DNA from: DASWUZ01 sp036401395
Lineage (GTDB): Bacteria; Acidobacteriota; Terriglobia; Terriglobales; Acidobacteriaceae
Assembly: GCA_036401395.1 (NCBI GenBank)
Contig: DASWUZ010000079.1
Coordinates: forward strand, 1-7,414
Direction of reading: 5' to 3'
DNA length: 7,414 bases
Shown here: in pieces, positions 5,775-7,414 of the stretch
Layout of the letters: the number at the start of each line of letters is the position of its first letter
Position numbering within the stretch: position 1 is the stretch's first letter
Notes under the pieces: model-generated
What the model was told of the DNA's origin: nothing
Seen by the model: only the letters and a program-made list of their open reading frames with translations
Database searches by the model: none
Translations under genes and position numbers: made by a program

Positions 5775-7414
5775 TGGCTAAGGGTAAGGCGGCGGGGCCA
5801 GGCAGTCCGAAAAACGCTACTGCGGCCGTTAAGACCAAGGGCGCGCTCACGCCAGTCACCGCCTCTGAGGCAATTGACGCGCAACTGGCAAGATACCGCG
5901 AGATGCGCGATTTTTCGGTCACGGCCGAGCCTAGCGGCGGCCATAAATTCAAGGCCAACGCAGCGTTGCCTTTCGTTGTGCAGAAACACGCTGCCACACG
6001 GCTTCACTATGACTTTCGCCTGGGGCTCCACGGGGTACTGAAGAGTTGGGCCGTGACGAAGGGCCCGAGCTACTTCACGGGCGACAAGCGGCTGGCGGTG
6101 CAGGTCGAAGATCATCCGATGGAGTATGGCGGGTTTGAAGGAACGATCCCCAAGGGCCAGTATGGCGGCGGAACGGTGATGCTGTGGGATGAGGGAACAT
6201 GGGAGCCGCTAGGCGATGCGGACGAGGGGTTGGCGAAAGGAAATCTAAAGTTCACGCTGCACGGCACCAAGCTCAAGGGTAAGTGGGTGCTGATTCGGAT
6301 GGGGGGGCGCGCGGGGCAGGAAGGGAAGCCAAACTGGCTGCTCATCAAAGAGCATGACGAATTTGAGCGGAAAGCGGACGATGCTGCGGTAACCGATGAT
6401 CAACCGGACAGCGTGATTACAGGGCGCGATCTGGACGCGATTGCACAGTCAGAGGACCATGTCTGGCAGTCGAATCGGGATGATAAAACGCAGTCCAAGC
6501 TGCGGCCCAAAATCGTTGCCGCTAAGTCGTCAGATTCAGCAGCGCACGCTACGACCGTTTCCGGCAGCGCCACTCTGAGCAAAGGAGCAGCGCGGAGCAT
6601 CGAGGCTAGTTTGAGTGATGCGCCGAAGGAAAGCCTGCCGCCGTTCATCTCTCCGCAGCTGGCGATGCAGGCCGCCGAGCCGCCGGCGAGCGCCGACTGG
6701 GTGCATGAACTGAAGCTCGATGGCTATCGGGTTCAGGCGCACATTCAGAGTGCAGGGAAGGGTGCCAAATCCCATGCCCGGCTGAACGTGACGCTATATA
6801 CGCGCAAGGGGCTCGACTGGACCGGGCGCATGCCCGTGGTCGCATCGGACCTCGCGCACCTGCCGGTCGAGAGCGCGATTCTTGATGGAGAAGTGGTGGT
6901 GCTTGACGAGGCAGGGCTCACGAGTTTTGCGGAGCTACAGGCCGCGTTTCAGGAGGGCGAGCAGAAGCGGATGGTGTTTTTCGCGTTTGACCTGCTGCAT
7001 CTGAATGGCCGGAATCTCCGCGACCTCCCTCTGCGGCACCGGAAGGATTTGCTGCGCACGCTGATCGACGAAGGCGATGCGGGCGAGGGCTTGCGCTATA
7101 GCGAAGATATCGCGGGACACGGGGCGGAGATGTTCGCGGAGGCATGCCGGGTGCATGCTGAGGGCGTGGTGTCGAAGCGCTCTGACGCGAAATATTCGTC
7201 GGGGCGTGTGGCGAGTTGGGTGAAGGCGAAATGTGTACGGCAGCAGGAGTTCGTGATTGGCGGTTACACTCTACCGTCAAACGGAACAAACGGCGTGGGC
7301 GCGCTGCTGCTCGGCTATTACGATGACGGTAAGCTTGTCTACGCAGGGCGTAGCGGGACGGGTTTTACGCAGAAGAGTTCGGCGATGCTGCGCAAGCGCC
7401 TTGAGGGAGTCAAG
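5774..7414 (+). CDS. ligD: ATP-dependent DNA ligase D, phosphoesterase and ligase domains (3' partial)
   Basis: 547 codons are open to the window edge. LigD repairs double-strand breaks with Ku by non-homologous end joining, trimming 3' ends and sealing nicks. The N-terminal 3'-phosphoesterase domain (about 57-200) shows QKHAATRLHYDFRL, LKSWAVTKGPS, VQVEDHPMEYGGFEGTIPKG and YGGGTVMLWDEG. Its H72, H78, D80, R82, H114 and Y118 match the six essential residues of Pseudomonas LigD (H42, H48, D50, R52, H84, Y88 from memory) with a constant offset of 30. A low-complexity linker of about 85 residues follows, containing VITGRDLDAIA. The adenylyltransferase domain starts near 287: motif I is HELKLDGYR with nucleophile K314, then ILDGEVVVLD (369-378), FDLLHLNG (405-412), EGVVSKR (463-469) and SWVKAKC (481-487). 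The OB fold begins at FVIGGYTLP. Whether a C-terminal polymerase/primase domain follows cannot be seen. The start is ATG 5774, or possibly ATG 5771 in the same frame. Confidence 0.96.
   Translation, partial: MAKGKAAGPGSPKNATAAVKTKGALTPVTASEAIDAQLARYREMRDFSVTAEPSGGHKFKANAALPFVVQKHAATRLHYDFRLGLHGVLKSWAVTKGPSYFTGDKRLAVQVEDHPMEYGGFEGTIPKGQYGGGTVMLWDEGTWEPLGDADEGLAKGNLKFTLHGTKLKGKWVLIRMGGRAGQEGKPNWLLIKEHDEFERKADDAAVTDDQPDSVITGRDLDAIAQSEDHVWQSNRDDKTQSKLRPKIVAAKSSDSAAHATTVSGSATLSKGAARSIEASLSDAPKESLPPFISPQLAMQAAEPPASADWVHELKLDGYRVQAHIQSAGKGAKSHARLNVTLYTRKGLDWTGRMPVVASDLAHLPVESAILDGEVVVLDEAGLTSFAELQAAFQEGEQKRMVFFAFDLLHLNGRNLRDLPLRHRKDLLRTLIDEGDAGEGLRYSEDIAGHGAEMFAEACRVHAEGVVSKRSDAKYSSGRVASWVKAKCVRQQEFVIGGYTLPSNGTNGVGALLLGYYDDGKLVYAGRSGTGFTQKSSAMLRKRLEGVK

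Noticed and set aside
5369..6115. 248-codon minus-strand frame spanning the four-cysteine gene, terminator and ligD start
   Set aside because: It runs antisense through two supported genes and a terminator, and its sequence has no recognisable domain.

Overview
The window looks like chromosomal DNA of a GC-rich soil-type bacterium, most likely Acidobacteriota (Terriglobia/Acidobacteriia). That call is an inference. It rests on the gene content: a Sde182/DUF1593-type secreted protein, small secreted proteins with a PFPPD motif that I associate with acidobacterial genomes, a Slt70-like transglycosylase with an Arg-rich N-terminus, and a DNA ligase D with the phosphoesterase domain first. No rRNA or universal marker gene is present to settle it. 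No mobile element, CRISPR array or tRNA was recognised.

Layout, left to right. (1) Positions 1-624 (+) hold the C-terminal part of a Sde182-like (DUF1593) nucleoside-hydrolase-like protein. (2) Positions 628-1632 (-) hold a complete three-helix MscS-family mechanosensitive channel, convergent with gene 1 and with only 3 bp between the stop codons. (3) Divergent from mscS are two tandem copies of a small exported coiled-coil protein. The first (1698-2092) is interrupted by a one-base frameshift and the second (2163-2543) is intact. (4) Positions 2649-5057 (+) hold a large Slt70-type soluble lytic transglycosylase with N-terminal helical/TPR repeats and a C-terminal SLT domain. (5) After a 293-bp gap with a candidate promoter comes an 87-aa four-cysteine, zinc-ribbon-like protein (5351-5614), closed by a good intrinsic terminator (5642-5669). 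(6) Positions 5774-7414 (+) hold the N-terminal 547 residues of a LigD-type NHEJ DNA ligase (phosphoesterase, linker, adenylyltransferase, start of OB fold), open at the window edge.

Functionally, the left and middle parts concern the cell envelope: osmotic release (MscS), peptidoglycan turnover (Slt) and small exported proteins of unknown role. The right end is DNA double-strand-break repair and appears to be a separate transcription unit. A Ku gene would be expected somewhere in this genome, but none is visible here. The most informative new observation is the tandem paralogue pair. The broken copy and the intact copy align without gaps over 73 residues once a single base is restored in a short A-run, so the break is recent, a sequence error, or a recoding site.
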